NCBI GenBank assembly: GCA_039105265.1
Contig: JAPFFF010000009.1
Coordinates: 1,674,001 to 1,738,000, forward strand
From: Tritrichomonas musculus
Taxonomy: Eukaryota > Parabasalia > Tritrichomonadida > Tritrichomonadidae
Length of the DNA: 64,000 bases
Direction of reading: 5' to 3'
The notes under the pieces were generated by a model that saw only the letters and a list, made by a program, of their open reading frames with translations, did no database searches and was not told the DNA's origin. Below are positions 18,730 to 29,325 of the stretch, piece after piece. The position numbers and the translations under genes were made by a program. The stretch's first letter is position 1. Every line of letters starts with the position of its first letter.

Positions 18730-21030
18730 ATGTTTTCCTTTTTAATGTTTTCTATTCTATGCATATTTATCAAATCAGATACAATGGGAATAGATTGCGG
18801 CTCATTTTTCACAAAATCTTCAATTGCTCAACCCTTCACTAATCCAACAATTGGACTGTATCATCAATCGAAAAGAGCTATTCCGTCATTTTTGGCTTTT
18901 CGCGCTAAACCAGCTTTTAATTTCAATATTAAAACTAGTATATCTGAAGGTGAATCAGAATTACTCTCTCCCGAATTTGGCGAACGAGCATTAACAGCAA
19001 TGGACTTTCGTCCATGGATGGGCTCTGGCTACTTTTCATTTTTAGCAGGTACAGATAAAAAAAGCTTGCCAGAAAAATTGCATATTAATACAACTGCTGC
19101 AAGAGTTAAATATAATGACCTTATTCCATTGTTTTTAAATTATTATATGAAAGGCGTTTATAGTGGGAATGCTACAAACATCAGCGAAGTTACTCTTGTT
19201 TTTCCAGCAACAGCAACAATTGACCAACGAATGATTTTTGAAAGAGGCTTAGACTCTCTTGGCATTTATAACCATTCATCTATTGATGATATTGATGCTC
19301 TTGCCTATGCTTATACACTTGAAAAAATTTCTAAATTCTCCAAACATTCACTTAGAGTCTTATTTGTAGATATCGGATCAACATCTGTTAAATCATATAT
19401 TATCAAATTTGAGCTTTCAAATAAAAAGCCCAAAGTAACTCGTTTATCCTATTCAATTAGATACGAAGTTGGAGGCGCATACATAACAAATGGAATAGTT
19501 GATAATATGATCTCAAAAATTGGCCTTAATCGCAATATAACTGAACCAGAAAGGCAAAGACTTTTTACAGCAGCAGAAAAGATTAAAACCCAATTAACTA
19601 TTCTTAATCAAACATCTGTTATTGTTGAAAACGTTGATGGCCGTGATTTTGAATATAAGATGGAGCGCAAGGAGCTCGAAGAATTGCCCTGCCTTTCTGA
19701 AAAGTTAACTGAAGCTGTTAGAGAAGTCGTCGAAGAGGCTTCTACTTCGAAAAATTCAAAGCTTGATTTCGATGAAATTGAGCTTATTGGCGGATCATCG
19801 CGAATTCCTTACATACAAAATCATCTTCAAACAATTATCAAAAAGTTACCTAAGCATAGTAAGACTACGATTGGCCATTCGCTAAATGCAGATGAAACTC
19901 TCGCAATAGGAGCTGGCTATTACTCACAATATAGGCAAAATCAAAGCCCTTTCCAACCAATTGAAGTCATAGATAAATATCCAATTTATACAATTATTAT
20001 AAGAGAAGTATACGAAAACAATAATAAATACGAATTTTTGGCCTGCACACGAGGTGAAAAATGTGAGGACGAAATAAAAATTAGCGGAAATATAACCCGA
20101 ATTGATTTTCATACACATTCATCTCAACTTCCAGCAGGTGTTTCAAAAGGATCCCTTTTCTATGAAACCGAAGCAGATGAAAAATCAACAATTCGCATCA
20201 AGCTTGATCACCGTCCAACAAGAATTCATTCAATTGAGAGATGCAAGAAATCAAATCAAAAAGATGAATGCACACCATTTAAGAAATACAATATCTCCAA
20301 TGCACCAACTGTTTCTACCGAATTGGTACATTTATTCGTTGATGCAAACGCCCGCGAAGAACATATTGCACGCACTCGCCATGAAATTGAAGAATTGGCA
20401 ACCAGAGTTCTAAATGAAGTTGAGAAAAATGTATCTGTTAGATTTTTCACTAACCATACACAGCGTCTTGATATAATTAGAGTAGCAGAAAAAATGAAGA
20501 AATGGTCACTTTCACCTGAGACAGCTCGTTGCAAGAATCTTCTCAACTTTACAACAAGATTATCAGAATTGAAACGCGCAATTGGCCCGGTTTACGTCAG
20601 AATTAGAGACAATGCCTCTTTTTATGATGCAGCCCAAGAATTACAAATGGTAGCTGGATTTATGGGACAAGCTGCAGAACAAACAGCAATGCAAGCTCCA
20701 AATATGAATCAAGATACGTTAAGCAAATTCAAAGGTAAAATAGCATCAACAAAGGCATGGCTCCAAGAAGCATTAAAGAAGAATCAACGAAGTCCGCCTT
20801 ATTTACCTCTCCCAGTGAAAGCAAGACAATTCCATGAAAGAAGAATTGAAATAAAGGCACTTTTCGATAAAGTAATGGAAGAACTACAGAGAACACCAAG
20901 AGATGCTAATTTCAGGGAAAATAGAGAAAGGTTCCTAAAAATGGAGGAAGAAAAAGCTTTGAAGAAAATGAGACGCCAACAGCAGGAAGAAGCAAGATCT
21001 AAAAGAGGAGTAAAGAGTGACGAGATATAA
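18730..21030 (+). CDS. HYOU1: Hsp70-superfamily chaperone of the ER, Grp170/HYOU1/Lhs1-like
   Basis: Large Hsp70 relative of the ER lumen that acts as nucleotide exchange factor and holdase for BiP. The 766-residue protein starts with a hydrophobic signal peptide (MFSFLMFSILCIFIKS), then MGIDCGSFFTKSSIA, the phosphate-1 motif in the altered form seen in Grp170 rather than classic IDLGTT. Further actin-fold motifs are FVDIGSTSVK and IGGSSRIPYIQ. Lys/Glu-rich helices follow to the end (KKMRRQQQEEARSKRG). It is shorter than human HYOU1 (999). It ends SDEI, a weak KDEL-like signal. ER location is inferred from signal peptide and family. Confidence 0.87.
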   Translation: MFSFLMFSILCIFIKSDTMGIDCGSFFTKSSIAQPFTNPTIGLYHQSKRAIPSFLAFRAKPAFNFNIKTSISEGESELLSPEFGERALTAMDFRPWMGSGYFSFLAGTDKKSLPEKLHINTTAARVKYNDLIPLFLNYYMKGVYSGNATNISEVTLVFPATATIDQRMIFERGLDSLGIYNHSSIDDIDALAYAYTLEKISKFSKHSLRVLFVDIGSTSVKSYIIKFELSNKKPKVTRLSYSIRYEVGGAYITNGIVDNMISKIGLNRNITEPERQRLFTAAEKIKTQLTILNQTSVIVENVDGRDFEYKMERKELEELPCLSEKLTEAVREVVEEASTSKNSKLDFDEIELIGGSSRIPYIQNHLQTIIKKLPKHSKTTIGHSLNADETLAIGAGYYSQYRQNQSPFQPIEVIDKYPIYTIIIREVYENNNKYEFLACTRGEKCEDEIKISGNITRIDFHTHSSQLPAGVSKGSLFYETEADEKSTIRIKLDHRPTRIHSIERCKKSNQKDECTPFKKYNISNAPTVSTELVHLFVDANAREEHIARTRHEIEELATRVLNEVEKNVSVRFFTNHTQRLDIIRVAEKMKKWSLSPETARCKNLLNFTTRLSELKRAIGPVYVRIRDNASFYDAAQELQMVAGFMGQAAEQTAMQAPNMNQDTLSKFKGKIASTKAWLQEALKKNQRSPPYLPLPVKARQFHERRIEIKALFDKVMEELQRTPRDANFRENRERFLKMEEEKALKKMRRQQQEEARSKRGVKSDEI

Positions 21031-21443
21031 ATGAAAATCAAATAAGAAGAAAAAAACAAAAATTTTACAACATGAAACGACTACTTGCATAATCATTTTA
21101 TTTTTTTATATGTAAATTTAAATTATTATTATTCATCTAAGAGATTTTTAAAAAAGAACTTTTTTACTATATATAATCTAATCTTTTAACGTTAATTTAA
21201 TTTCACATTTTTTTATGCTCATTATTTGCTCTATATAATATGCAATGTAAAAAAAAAAAAATAAAAATAAAAGTCTTTAACAATGTATTTTCCACAGTAT
21301 TATCTAATCAAGACTATAATTTCGAAAACTCTGAGGTAATGATTAATTAGGTGTCTGATAAAAAATGATTTGTTGACATTTTTAATCTCTCAAAAAAAAC
21401 GTATAAAAAATTGAATCATGGCCGTTTTCTTATTTGGCGAAAC
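21031..21443. other. Intergenic spacer and 5' region of the AK7-like gene
   Basis: AT-rich. An out-of-frame ATG at 21418 lies 26 bases before my chosen start of the next gene, in a context (AATCATGG) resembling other starts here, and opens a 79-codon frame. AAAAACGTATAAAA lies just upstream, near 21395-21408. No separate gene seen. Confidence 0.5.
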
Positions 21444-23369
21444 ATGGAAGAAGAAGAAGAGAGACAACCATCCGACTATAAAGTTTTCGTTGACAACTGT
21501 GACCAATATGTTGGCTCAGCCGTTTCTCGCTTTCTTGCACAAAAAGGATTTACTGTTTTTGGTTATGGAAAATCTGCACCACATAAATCAATTACTCTTG
21601 TTAATTCCCGTAAAGAAGGCATTCTCTCAACAGAAATGTCAGTATTTGAACAAATAGAAGATACTTCTGCTGTTGCTGAAGCACTTGAAATTGTCAATTC
21701 AAATCCTCTTCATCACAAAATTTCAATGGTTATTTTTTCTCCTCTTTTAACATGGGGTGCACGTGTAATTCCAAAAGAAGAGGAAGAAGAAAAAGGTGAA
21801 GAGCCACCAGAAAATGAAGAAAACAACGAAGAAGAAGAAGTTGAAGATCCAGAACCAGAACAACCAATCACTGAGGAAGAATACCTCAACAGAGTTCCTC
21901 TTGAAATTGTTAAAGAACAATATCGACTTGAATCCCGTGCTTTACAATTAAACGAAGAAAATGATAGACTTCGCGTTTTTATTTTTGGTGTTGGCCTTTT
22001 ATACGGTTTAGGAGATCACATTCTCTTCCCTTTCTTCCGAGAATTATGGGAAAAGAAGGCAGATTGCTTCCCAGCATGCAAATCACACATTTCATGCATG
22101 CATGTTGAAAATCTTGGATTGGTAGTTAAGCAACTCCTTGAACAACCACCAGAAGAAGGTGAAGAAGCACATCCACCATACTACATTCTTTCCGAACCAA
22201 ATTGCCCCACACTTCGTGCAATTGGAAAGGCATTTAGCAAAGTTTTATCAGATGGCAAAACATGCGAGCTTACAGAAGAAATTCCAGAATTACACAAACT
22301 CATTTTGACAACCGAATTAGCATCTGAATCCACATTTTTGGCAGATATTGATCAAGAAGAACTTCATTGTGCAGAAGGCATCGTTGATTGTGCACCTAAG
22401 GTTGTTGATGAATTCAGAGAAAAATACCATTTAGAACCACTTAAAGTTTTAGTTGTTGGTCCTCCTGCTTCAGGATTCATAGAAGTTGCTTCCAGAATTT
22501 CAGAACGAATTGGCGCACCATACATTGATCCTTACCAGCTCGTTGAAGAAGTTAAAAAAGAAACATCGGAATTTGGTGATGAGATTCGAACAATGATTGA
22601 AGAAAACGAAAATGTTGTTAACGATGAAATAGTTTGCAAAGTTGCTCACAGAAGAATGCATATGCGTGATTGCAGAAACTATGGTTGGGTTATTAGTGGA
22701 TTTTCTGATAATGGCGAACGAGCACGCCAAATTTTCGATGTTGGTGAAGAAGAACAACCATCACCTCACTTTGAACATATTCCAACTCATGTGATTGTTC
22801 TTGAAGCAAAAGATGATGAACTCGAGAGAAAAGCTGCACAAACAAGTAATGATGCAGAAACATTTGAAAAAGCTTTGAAACGATATAGAAACAAAAACAA
22901 AGGCGAAAATAACATTTTTAACTTTTTCGATGATCGTGCAATCCCATCCTTGATTTGCTACGCTTTTGAAAAAGGTATCGATGATATGATAAACGAATTT
23001 TTAGGTCCTAAACGTGACTTTGGAAGACCACCTGAGGAAATTGAAGCTGAAAGACTTGAAGCTGAAAGAATTGAAAAAGAGAAAAAAGAAAAAGAAGAAA
23101 AGCAGAGAGAGGAGCAGCTTTCCGAAGAACAGAAAAAATGGGACCAAGGTGATGGAATTCACGACTTATCCGTTTCTCGACTTGAAGCTGATGATGAAAG
23201 GAAACTTGCTGAAAGTGCAAAAGTTCTTGAAAATTACTTAGATAAGGAAGTCATGCAACATGTAATTGCAGGACTCGTTGAAATTGGTAACACAATGCCT
23301 GAAGATCCAATTGATGCACTCGCCGCTTTCTTGTTTGCTGAACATCGTAAAATCAAACATGGCCATTAA
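21444..23369 (+). CDS. AK7: Adenylate kinase 7-like protein (Rossmann + AK-like + Dpy-30)
   Basis: AK7 is an axoneme-linked protein of motile cilia. The 641-residue product has an N-terminal NAD(P)-binding-like region (about 8-300, starting YKVFVDNCDQYVGSAVSRFL), an adenylate-kinase-like domain (from about 332), and a C-terminal Dpy-30 motif (VMQHVIAGLVEIGNTMPEDPIDALAAF within about 595-630). The P-loop reads GPPASGFI (339-346), so the Lys and Ser/Thr of GxPxxGK[ST] are replaced by Phe345 and Ile346. Catalysis is therefore doubtful, and a structural role is more likely. The start at 21444 gives MEEEEERQPSDYK; the in-frame extension to 21411 begins with TTG. Glu-rich inserts break the Rossmann region. 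Confidence 0.85.
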   Translation: MEEEEERQPSDYKVFVDNCDQYVGSAVSRFLAQKGFTVFGYGKSAPHKSITLVNSRKEGILSTEMSVFEQIEDTSAVAEALEIVNSNPLHHKISMVIFSPLLTWGARVIPKEEEEEKGEEPPENEENNEEEEVEDPEPEQPITEEEYLNRVPLEIVKEQYRLESRALQLNEENDRLRVFIFGVGLLYGLGDHILFPFFRELWEKKADCFPACKSHISCMHVENLGLVVKQLLEQPPEEGEEAHPPYYILSEPNCPTLRAIGKAFSKVLSDGKTCELTEEIPELHKLILTTELASESTFLADIDQEELHCAEGIVDCAPKVVDEFREKYHLEPLKVLVVGPPASGFIEVASRISERIGAPYIDPYQLVEEVKKETSEFGDEIRTMIEENENVVNDEIVCKVAHRRMHMRDCRNYGWVISGFSDNGERARQIFDVGEEEQPSPHFEHIPTHVIVLEAKDDELERKAAQTSNDAETFEKALKRYRNKNKGENNIFNFFDDRAIPSLICYAFEKGIDDMINEFLGPKRDFGRPPEEIEAERLEAERIEKEKKEKEEKQREEQLSEEQKKWDQGDGIHDLSVSRLEADDERKLAESAKVLENYLDKEVMQHVIAGLVEIGNTMPEDPIDALAAFLFAEHRKIKHGH

Positions 23370-23577
23370 ATTCAAAATTATTTTTAAGAGTAAAATACTA
23401 TAAATAAATATACAAATATTATTTTAATACTATTTCATGCCATCTATAAAGATTAAATTGGAAAAAATAATTGATCAATTGATCAATGTTCGTTAAAAAA
23501 CCTAAAAATTTTTATTTCATATCACATATCATTTTTACTACGTTTATAATTTTCAAGAGTAAATATTTTGGAAATAA

Positions 23578-25602
23578 ATGTCTTCTGACTCAGATTCACT
23601 CGTTGACGATTTTGTATCGACACTTCACACTGTCGGTGATGAAATATCTGCAAAATCTGAAGAGCTTACGCAACAAGAAAATAAATTACATCGAGAATTT
23701 GAAAAACACAAAACACATTTAGCAGAACTTTCAGCTCGTGAAAAGCAACTTCAAGAATACGCGGAAGAATTAATGCAAACGCAAGCCAAATTTGAACAAG
23801 ATAAAAAAGCAGCTCAAAAAGAAATCGAAAAAAAGACAAAAAGACTGGATGATTTACGTGCAAAAGTAGCAGCAAAACAGCAAGAAGTAGATGAACAAAG
23901 TAATATTCTTCAAATGCAAGAGCAAGAAATGGCTGATTTAAAAGATCGTGCATCAAAAATTGAAAGAAGACTTGCTCGAAAAAGGAAAGAAGTTGAACTT
24001 AAAGAACAAGAAGCTTTGGAAGTTCAATCTCGTACAGAGCAGCAACAGAAAACTGCAGCAGAACTTCAAGCACAATTAAAATCGTTAAAAGCTGAATATC
24101 AAACAAAACTAACAACTTTACAAGAATTACAGAGAACAGAAGAAGAAAAACGCAAAGAAGTTGCTGAAGAAGAAGCTCAGCTTGACACAGCTAGGCAAAC
24201 AGTACAAAAACTTGAACAAGAACTCAAAGATATTCAAGCACAGCACGAAGCTGAACGTGCAGAACTATCGAAACAGCTTACTGAACAAGTCGCAGCAACT
24301 GAAGCGGCTAAGGAAGCTGCAGCAGAATTACAGACAACAGTAGAAGCATTAAAGCGTGATGAATCAGCACTTACTGAAAAACTCCAAAGAAAAGAAGCTG
24401 CATTATCTTCAGCTAGAGAAGAACTAGCATCACTTGAAGCAAAGAATGAGCATTACGATCAACAACTTCAAGCAGCTAAAGCAGATTTAGAACGTGCAAA
24501 AGGTGAATTTGAGCGTGAAACAGAAAGGATGAAATCAACAGAATTACGCATCGGCGATGATCTAATGAAAATAGATGAATTAGAAGAAACACTAGAAAGA
24601 GAACGTGCAGAACTTCAAGCGGCTCGTGATGAACTTGATAAATGTAGGCAAGAATCATTAAAAGCAGCTCAAAGAATTGCTGAACTTAATGATCAAGTTC
24701 GAAGAAGAAAAGAAGAGCTTCGAGAGAAAAGAAGGAGAAACCAAGAAAGGACAGTTGAACTTGAAACAAAACGAAAAATGCTTGAAAATAAACCACAGAA
24801 GCCTTCTGTTGAACCCCTCCAACAAAAAATTGAAAAAGCAAGGCAAGAACTCGCAGAAATTGAACAACGAAACGAAATTGCACGTCAAAGGATTCAACGT
24901 GAAGAAGAACAAAGAAGACAACAAATTGAAGAAGCAAAACAAAAAATGATACAACAAATACGTGAAGAAGGAGAAAAGAGAGAGAGCGAATTAAAAGCAC
25001 AATTACATGCTGCACGCAAAGAAAAGAAAAAACTTGAAATGAAACTCCAACAACTTCAAACAGAATCATCACAAATGGAATCAAATTTACAACAAATGCG
25101 AGGCGATCTTTCGAAAGCAGAAACAGAGTCAACCAGAATTAAACAGATGTTAATTGCTGATAAAGAGGCAGCCAAACAGAGTCAAATAGAAGAGCAAAGA
25201 TTAGAACAACGTCGACAAGAACTTGAAAAACAGCTTGCTGATCTAGAAGATGAGGAAGCATCATTAGATAAAGAAGAAAGAGATCTTGATCGTCGTTGTG
25301 CAAGTGTCAGATCTGCTCTAGACGAAGTTCAACGTAGAAGATTAACAGCTTCAACAGGATCATTTAAACTTAGTGATTCTTTAGAAGGAGTAGAAAAGCT
25401 TGAAAGTCAACATGCAAATGTTGTTGAACTAGAAAAACGCGCGGCACAGATGATGAAACAATGTCATACAGCATTAGAAGAATTAAGACAAATTCGGAGA
25501 CAGAAAGTTGGTGAACAGCATAAATCATTACTTGCTTTAATTGAACAGAAAGAAGATAAATTAATGCAATTGCATCGAAGTATTTTTATGAAAGATGAGT
25601 AA
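23578..25602 (+). CDS. Long coiled-coil protein, unknown
   Basis: The 674-residue product is almost entirely charged heptad-rich coiled coil (Glu, Lys, Gln, Arg, Ala, Leu) from about residue 40 to 560, with a short acidic N-terminus (MSSDSDSLVDDFVSTLH) and a less regular C-terminal part (about 570-674, including LTASTGSFKLSDSLEG). No globular domain is recognised. Similarity to myosin tails or SMC arms would be compositional only. Its position next to an AK7-like gene makes a cytoskeletal or flagellar role plausible, but that is inference. The ATG at 23578 is preceded by AATAA. Confidence 0.85.
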   Translation: MSSDSDSLVDDFVSTLHTVGDEISAKSEELTQQENKLHREFEKHKTHLAELSAREKQLQEYAEELMQTQAKFEQDKKAAQKEIEKKTKRLDDLRAKVAAKQQEVDEQSNILQMQEQEMADLKDRASKIERRLARKRKEVELKEQEALEVQSRTEQQQKTAAELQAQLKSLKAEYQTKLTTLQELQRTEEEKRKEVAEEEAQLDTARQTVQKLEQELKDIQAQHEAERAELSKQLTEQVAATEAAKEAAAELQTTVEALKRDESALTEKLQRKEAALSSAREELASLEAKNEHYDQQLQAAKADLERAKGEFERETERMKSTELRIGDDLMKIDELEETLERERAELQAARDELDKCRQESLKAAQRIAELNDQVRRRKEELREKRRRNQERTVELETKRKMLENKPQKPSVEPLQQKIEKARQELAEIEQRNEIARQRIQREEEQRRQQIEEAKQKMIQQIREEGEKRESELKAQLHAARKEKKKLEMKLQQLQTESSQMESNLQQMRGDLSKAETESTRIKQMLIADKEAAKQSQIEEQRLEQRRQELEKQLADLEDEEASLDKEERDLDRRCASVRSALDEVQRRRLTASTGSFKLSDSLEGVEKLESQHANVVELEKRAAQMMKQCHTALEELRQIRRQKVGEQHKSLLALIEQKEDKLMQLHRSIFMKDE

Positions 25603-25959
25603 TGATCCATATATTTTTTTTTATTATATATTTTAAAATTATAATTGCCTAATAACTTCTGCTATTCTAATGACTCTTTGTTAATAAAAAGTTTAAGTCT
25701 TCCCTTATGTTTATAGAAATTCACTCATTTTCTGATGTTAAAAATTTTTCAAAAAAGAAATTTTACGATAGAAAATCACTCATTTTTTTTTTTGATGTTT
25801 AAAATTTTCCAAAAAATTTTTTATATTTTATTTTTCTTTTTTGCCCAATAAAAGATTATTATTTAGAGCTTTTAAAAAATCATTTTTTTTTAATTTTAAA
25901 TTAACAAATCTTCCAGAAAATTGTATTTTGCCATATTTTTAATTTCATTAAATTTTATA
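25603..25959. other. Spacer with an imperfect duplication
   Basis: Two imperfect direct copies starting TCACTCATTTT, followed by GATGTT and AAAATTTT, lie at 25721-25757 and 25776-25817. No gene seen. The initiator-like TCATTA lies 15 bases before the next start. Confidence 0.5.
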
Positions 25960-28900
25960 ATGTCTGAAATTTTGGTGTTTGATATTGACAAATGGACAAA
26001 AGAATTTGTTTTCAGTTTTTCCGCATTAAAGCCAGTTGAAGAGACAGACATATTTACAATTGATGGACTCGATTTTAAGTTTTCGTTCAAAACAAATTTT
26101 AAAAATAATAATTCTTTTGTTATCCAAGTTACTTCTGTGAGTTCTGAATTTGGAATTACTACTCTCACTATAGTGGATCAACATTCATCTGGCAATAATT
26201 GTGTCTACAAGAAAAAGGGTAGTCTTAGCGGAAATAAAACTCCTTGCAAATTAAAAATCAAATGCAAAGATATTCCTAAATTTGTTGAGAATAACCAATT
26301 GATAATTCGTTTTGGCTTTAAAAAACAAGAAAAAACTGCGTCTTCTCAAGTTGGTGGACAGAGAAGGGAAAAAAATCAAATGTATGGCAATATTATGCAT
26401 AATATTTATAATTCTAGATTAGCTACTGGATTTGTTGGACTCAGAAATGATAACAGCACATGCTATATGAATAGCCTTTTACAAACATTATTTAATATCC
26501 CGTCATTTCGACGAATCATTTACAATGCTGACCAAAATGATGAAATTGATATTAAATCTAATATTATGAAAAATATCCAAATTCTTTTCTACAATTTACA
26601 AACTTCTCAAAGTACATGTAGCACATCACCGTTGAGAACTTCTTTTGGATGGACTGTTGATAACTTTTATCAAGAAGATGTTCATGAATTCTTTAGTTTA
26701 TTCCTTGATAAAATTATTGGGAAATTTAAATCTCCAGAGAAGAGAGGAGAGGTTGAATCTCTTTTTAAATTTAGAATTCAATCTACTATAATAAACAAAG
26801 CATACAATTTTCAAAAAGCCCTTCCATATGATGACCAAGCAACATTTAGTCTTTATATTAAATCTAAAACTAATATACAAGATATGATCAATGAAAGATT
26901 ATCTTCTGAAATGGAATATACTGTACCAGGCGTAGGAGAAGTTCCTTGCTTAGTGACTGAAAGCTTTATTTCATTACCGCATATTCTTTTTATTCATATA
27001 ATCCGTTTAGACTTTGATAAAGAAAAGAATGAACGATTTCGGATCAACACACCAATTACATACCAAGAGAGAATAATCATCCCATTTCAAAACGAAAAAG
27101 TTGAATATGTGCTACATGGTATCCTTAATCATCTCAGTAGAGATGCTTATTTTGGACACTATGTCGCCACTCTTAGACCAACAACCAAAGATGAATGGTT
27201 CTCGTTTAATGATAGTCATGTAAACAGAGTTTCAAGCAATCAAGCATTCAATTACAAAGAAGAGTGCTATGTTCTTGTTTATGCTCGAAGTGATACAGAA
27301 GAAGTAGATTTCAAAGAAGTTCAAAATGACGAAATTCCAGAAAAAGTGAAAGAAATAGCAGAAAATTCAAGTTTTGATGTTATTCATGTTCCTTTCATTA
27401 CAATTGCTAATGTTGAACAATGCTCTGAAAATTTCAAAACAATTAATTCAAGTAGAAAAGAAAGCATAACAGTACCAATTGGAACAAGTGACTCTACATC
27501 TTCAATGTACAGTACAATTCAAGAAACTTTAGGAATTCCAAGTGAGCAAATGACGCTCTGGGAATGCAGGTATAATGGAACTCCTCAATCAGTGATACCA
27601 AACGATAACAACATAAAAGCTAATTCATATATTAAAAATCGAAATCCAATCTTTATTCAAAATGGAACAACCAAAGAAAATGAAATTTTAACAATTATTA
27701 AATACTTTGATGCCATTAATAATAAACTTCAGGTTATTGATGCAATTGGCCTCCTTAAAACTACTAAGCCATCCGATTTATTCCTTCAGATCGAATCAAA
27801 CGTTCAATCAAAAAGCACAAATGGTTTTTGCGTTTTTCATGAACCACCTGAAAATCAAAATGATCCCATCCAAATAGATACATCTACAGAATTAAGCAAT
27901 ATTGAAAAATTTGAAAATGGATCTACTTTGATTTTTGAAATAAAACAGCCGCCACTTATTTCAGAGAGTTCAAATAATGGGGAATTATTATCATTTTATA
28001 ATGAAAAAGAAAAATTATATCCTCTTTATTTATCAATGATTAAATCATCTGTAACAGCTGATTTATCAATTAGTGAAGATCCAAATGAAACTTTCCCAAT
28101 TAAATATCCTAGTGATTTTACTTATTCAGACCTGAAATCATTTATTTCACCAATTCTTGGAATTCCTTATGATGAAAATGATGAAAATAATGGGACTATT
28201 GTTCTATTCTTCCAAACTGGTCATGATTATTTTAATAATTCACTCCAATGTAAAAACAATAACAGACAACCATTATCGCCAACACCATGCTATTTTGATG
28301 ATGATAGAATCCCTTTAGGTCACAGACCAGTTATATATACACCAAAAATTATGGTTAAATATCTTCCTGATGAAAAAGAGAGCGATGTTAAAGAAAAGAT
28401 GAAAGCTTTTATTGTTTACACAAGTGAAGATTCATTTAATATCTCAAAGATTGATTTTGCAATTGAACCAAAAGATTCAAAGATAAGCGACATAGTTCAA
28501 AAATTCCAAACTAATGAAAATACTTCGACAAAAGTATCATTGATGTCATCAGGAAGGATCCAAAAACTTGCTGATCTAAACTCAACAATTGATAAAGCAC
28601 TTGGTAACAATGATTATATTATAAGAATTGATGAAGTTTTTGAAGATCAGGCTGAAAACCAGAAAACACTGATTGTTAACATCTGCGTTGATAAAAGAGA
28701 TAATTCAGATCGTTTTGAAAAGCATATGTCATTTTATTTACCAATAATTAAAGGCGAAAAGTTTAGTGATACAAAGGCACGAATAATGATTATATCAGAA
28801 ATCGATGAAAAAGATTTTACGAGTTTAAGATTTGAAATGTATTCAAAGTTCCGTGATACTGAAAATAATAGTAGCCCTCCGAAATGCCCAAATCTTAAAA

Positions 28901-29004
28901 ATGATCTAGTTCTATCGGATGTTGATATTCCAGAATTATGTATTGAGGTTTTAAGACCTAATATATCACATTCGAGTGAGCATGTACCAATTATTTATAA
29001 TTAA
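25960..29004 (+). CDS. USP7: Ubiquitin-specific protease, USP7/UBP15-like
   Basis: Cysteine deubiquitinase. The 1014-residue product has a diverged MATH-like N-terminus (about 1-120), then a USP domain: Cys box GFVGLRNDNSTCYMNSLLQ with catalytic Cys168, QEDVHEFF, and His box FGHYVATLRP with His400, followed by WFSFNDSHV. The C-terminal half (about 460-1014) holds a series of ubiquitin-like folds as in USP7. The family order MATH-USP-UBLs and near-normal size (human USP7 is 1102) support the call. All catalytic residues are present, so it should be active. I moved the start to the ATG at 25960 (MSEILVFDIDKW); the frame from 25921 begins with TTG. Confidence 0.92.
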   Translation: MSEILVFDIDKWTKEFVFSFSALKPVEETDIFTIDGLDFKFSFKTNFKNNNSFVIQVTSVSSEFGITTLTIVDQHSSGNNCVYKKKGSLSGNKTPCKLKIKCKDIPKFVENNQLIIRFGFKKQEKTASSQVGGQRREKNQMYGNIMHNIYNSRLATGFVGLRNDNSTCYMNSLLQTLFNIPSFRRIIYNADQNDEIDIKSNIMKNIQILFYNLQTSQSTCSTSPLRTSFGWTVDNFYQEDVHEFFSLFLDKIIGKFKSPEKRGEVESLFKFRIQSTIINKAYNFQKALPYDDQATFSLYIKSKTNIQDMINERLSSEMEYTVPGVGEVPCLVTESFISLPHILFIHIIRLDFDKEKNERFRINTPITYQERIIIPFQNEKVEYVLHGILNHLSRDAYFGHYVATLRPTTKDEWFSFNDSHVNRVSSNQAFNYKEECYVLVYARSDTEEVDFKEVQNDEIPEKVKEIAENSSFDVIHVPFITIANVEQCSENFKTINSSRKESITVPIGTSDSTSSMYSTIQETLGIPSEQMTLWECRYNGTPQSVIPNDNNIKANSYIKNRNPIFIQNGTTKENEILTIIKYFDAINNKLQVIDAIGLLKTTKPSDLFLQIESNVQSKSTNGFCVFHEPPENQNDPIQIDTSTELSNIEKFENGSTLIFEIKQPPLISESSNNGELLSFYNEKEKLYPLYLSMIKSSVTADLSISEDPNETFPIKYPSDFTYSDLKSFISPILGIPYDENDENNGTIVLFFQTGHDYFNNSLQCKNNNRQPLSPTPCYFDDDRIPLGHRPVIYTPKIMVKYLPDEKESDVKEKMKAFIVYTSEDSFNISKIDFAIEPKDSKISDIVQKFQTNENTSTKVSLMSSGRIQKLADLNSTIDKALGNNDYIIRIDEVFEDQAENQKTLIVNICVDKRDNSDRFEKHMSFYLPIIKGEKFSDTKARIMIISEIDEKDFTSLRFEMYSKFRDTENNSSPPKCPNLKNDLVLSDVDIPELCIEVLRPNISHSSEHVPIIYN

Positions 29005-29325
29005 ATGTTTTGAATTTCGAAGTAAAAAAAAACAATTTTTATTAGTATAAGAGACTATTTTATAGATAAAATTTTAATATTTATTATTCTACTCATAATG
29101 AGGAAATAGTTATAAATGCTAAAAATGCAATCATCAATTTTTAGTTGCTGCATAAAAAAATGTTTTCAATGTTTGATCTCAAGAGATACTGAGTTACGAA
29201 TAATTTACACAATTTTTTCTATCATCAATTCTTCAGAATTATAATGAATAAAATTGAATGTTATGTTCACTCTTTTCTAAATATTCGGCCAAACAATAGC
29301 TCAATCTTAATATCAAAATTTTAAA
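29005..29325. other. Intergenic spacer
   Basis: AT-rich, no gene seen. It presumably holds the 3' UTR of the USP gene and the promoter of the PDI-like gene. Confidence 0.5.

Noticed and set aside
21411-21443. N-terminal extension of the AK7-like protein
   Set aside because: The extension starts at TTG and includes no family sequence; the ATG at 21444 begins the recognisable protein.
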